NCBI GenBank assembly: GCA_051889975.1
Contig: JBJFDJ010000043.1
Location: 1 to 5,092, forward strand
DNA length: 5,092 bases
Reading direction: 5' to 3'
DNA from: UBA9845 sp051889975
GTDB lineage: Bacteria; Bacillota; Clostridia; Christensenellales; UBA1242
The notes below the pieces were generated by a model. That model worked only from the letters and a program-made list of their open reading frames with translations. It made no database searches and was not told where the DNA came from. This document shows positions 4,924 through 5,092 of this stretch, piece after piece; within the stretch, counting starts at the first letter, position 1; every line of letters starts with the position of its first letter. A program made the position numbers and the translations under genes.

Positions 4924-5092
4924 AAAAAGCTTGTAAAAAATATTTCATCAAAAACAAAAAGGCATTGTGAACCCATCTTTCTTCGTATTATATTTTAAAT
5001 TATCAATTATATAATCAAATTAATTTGTTAAAAAAATTATATTGCGCTTGGGCAAAAGATGAAACAATAAAAAAACACATTAAGCAATTATT
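4924..5092. other. AT-rich right edge with no clear gene
   Basis: No gene can be supported. A rightward frame is open from 4971 to the window edge and its last part (5043-5090) reads like protein (Cys-Ala-Trp-Ala-Lys-Asp-Glu), so it may be the beginning of a gene to the right. However, the only plausible start is a TTG at 5025 without a ribosome binding site. A weak rightward promoter, TTGTGA (4965-4970) with TATATT (4989-4994) 18 bases later, would fit such a gene. A 25-residue leftward open end (5092 to about 5015) is equally unproven. Confidence 0.4.

Noticed and set aside
4971..5092. Rightward open frame reaching the right edge as a partial gene
   Set aside because: The last residues look protein-like, but there is no ATG, the only TTG lacks a ribosome binding site, and about 40 codons are too few to decide. 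It is mentioned in the right-edge entry only.

Overview
This is a very AT-rich window with bacterial-style, mostly AUG-initiated genes, TAA stops, purine-rich ribosome binding sites, sigma-A type promoters (TTGACT-17 bp-TAAAAT) and hairpin-plus-U-tract terminators. Together with a SipW-type signal peptide on one small exported protein, this points to a low-GC Firmicutes or related (Clostridia- or Mollicutes-like) bacterium. Species cannot be named from the sequence. UGA appears only as a stop and Trp is UGG, so the genetic code looks standard.

Layout. (1) Positions 1-255: the 3' end of a rightward gene (ends at 155), then two near-identical tandem bidirectional terminators. (2) Positions 255-827, minus strand: a 190-residue exported protein with a SipW/TasA/camelysin-like signal and an L-x-P-G-D motif. 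The partial gene on the left looks like a relative of it, so the two appear to be a convergent pair. (3) Positions 828-1498: about 650 bp with no convincing gene. It holds repeats and a small palindrome near the exported-protein gene, a good rightward promoter at 1269-1297, and a long leader of about 195 nt. (4) Positions 1499-2680, plus strand: a GT-B, family 4-like glycosyltransferase. (5) Positions 4841 down to 2687, minus strand: a two-gene operon, a second family 4-like glycosyltransferase with a lysine-rich tail, then a family 8 glycosyltransferase whose start is one base after the upstream stop. (6) Positions 4878-5092: non-coding as far as can be seen, with an inverted repeat just upstream of the operon promoter.

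How the genes may work together. Two family 4 enzymes and one family 8 enzyme face each other across one shared bidirectional terminator and use promoters with identical hexamers and spacing. This looks like a small glycan or glycolipid assembly locus. The family 4 enzymes resemble the kind that glycosylate diacylglycerol or other membrane acceptors, but donor and acceptor cannot be read from the sequence. The exported SipW-type proteins are probably surface or matrix proteins and form a separate unit.

The most notable details are: a terminator palindrome that encodes the same Lys-Lys-Asp-stop ending in both convergent genes; an apparently leaderless mRNA for the second family 4 enzyme; an Arg-to-Leu change in the donor-binding motif of the first; and the tandem terminators that differ by a compensatory base-pair swap. 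I do not see a clearly new system here.
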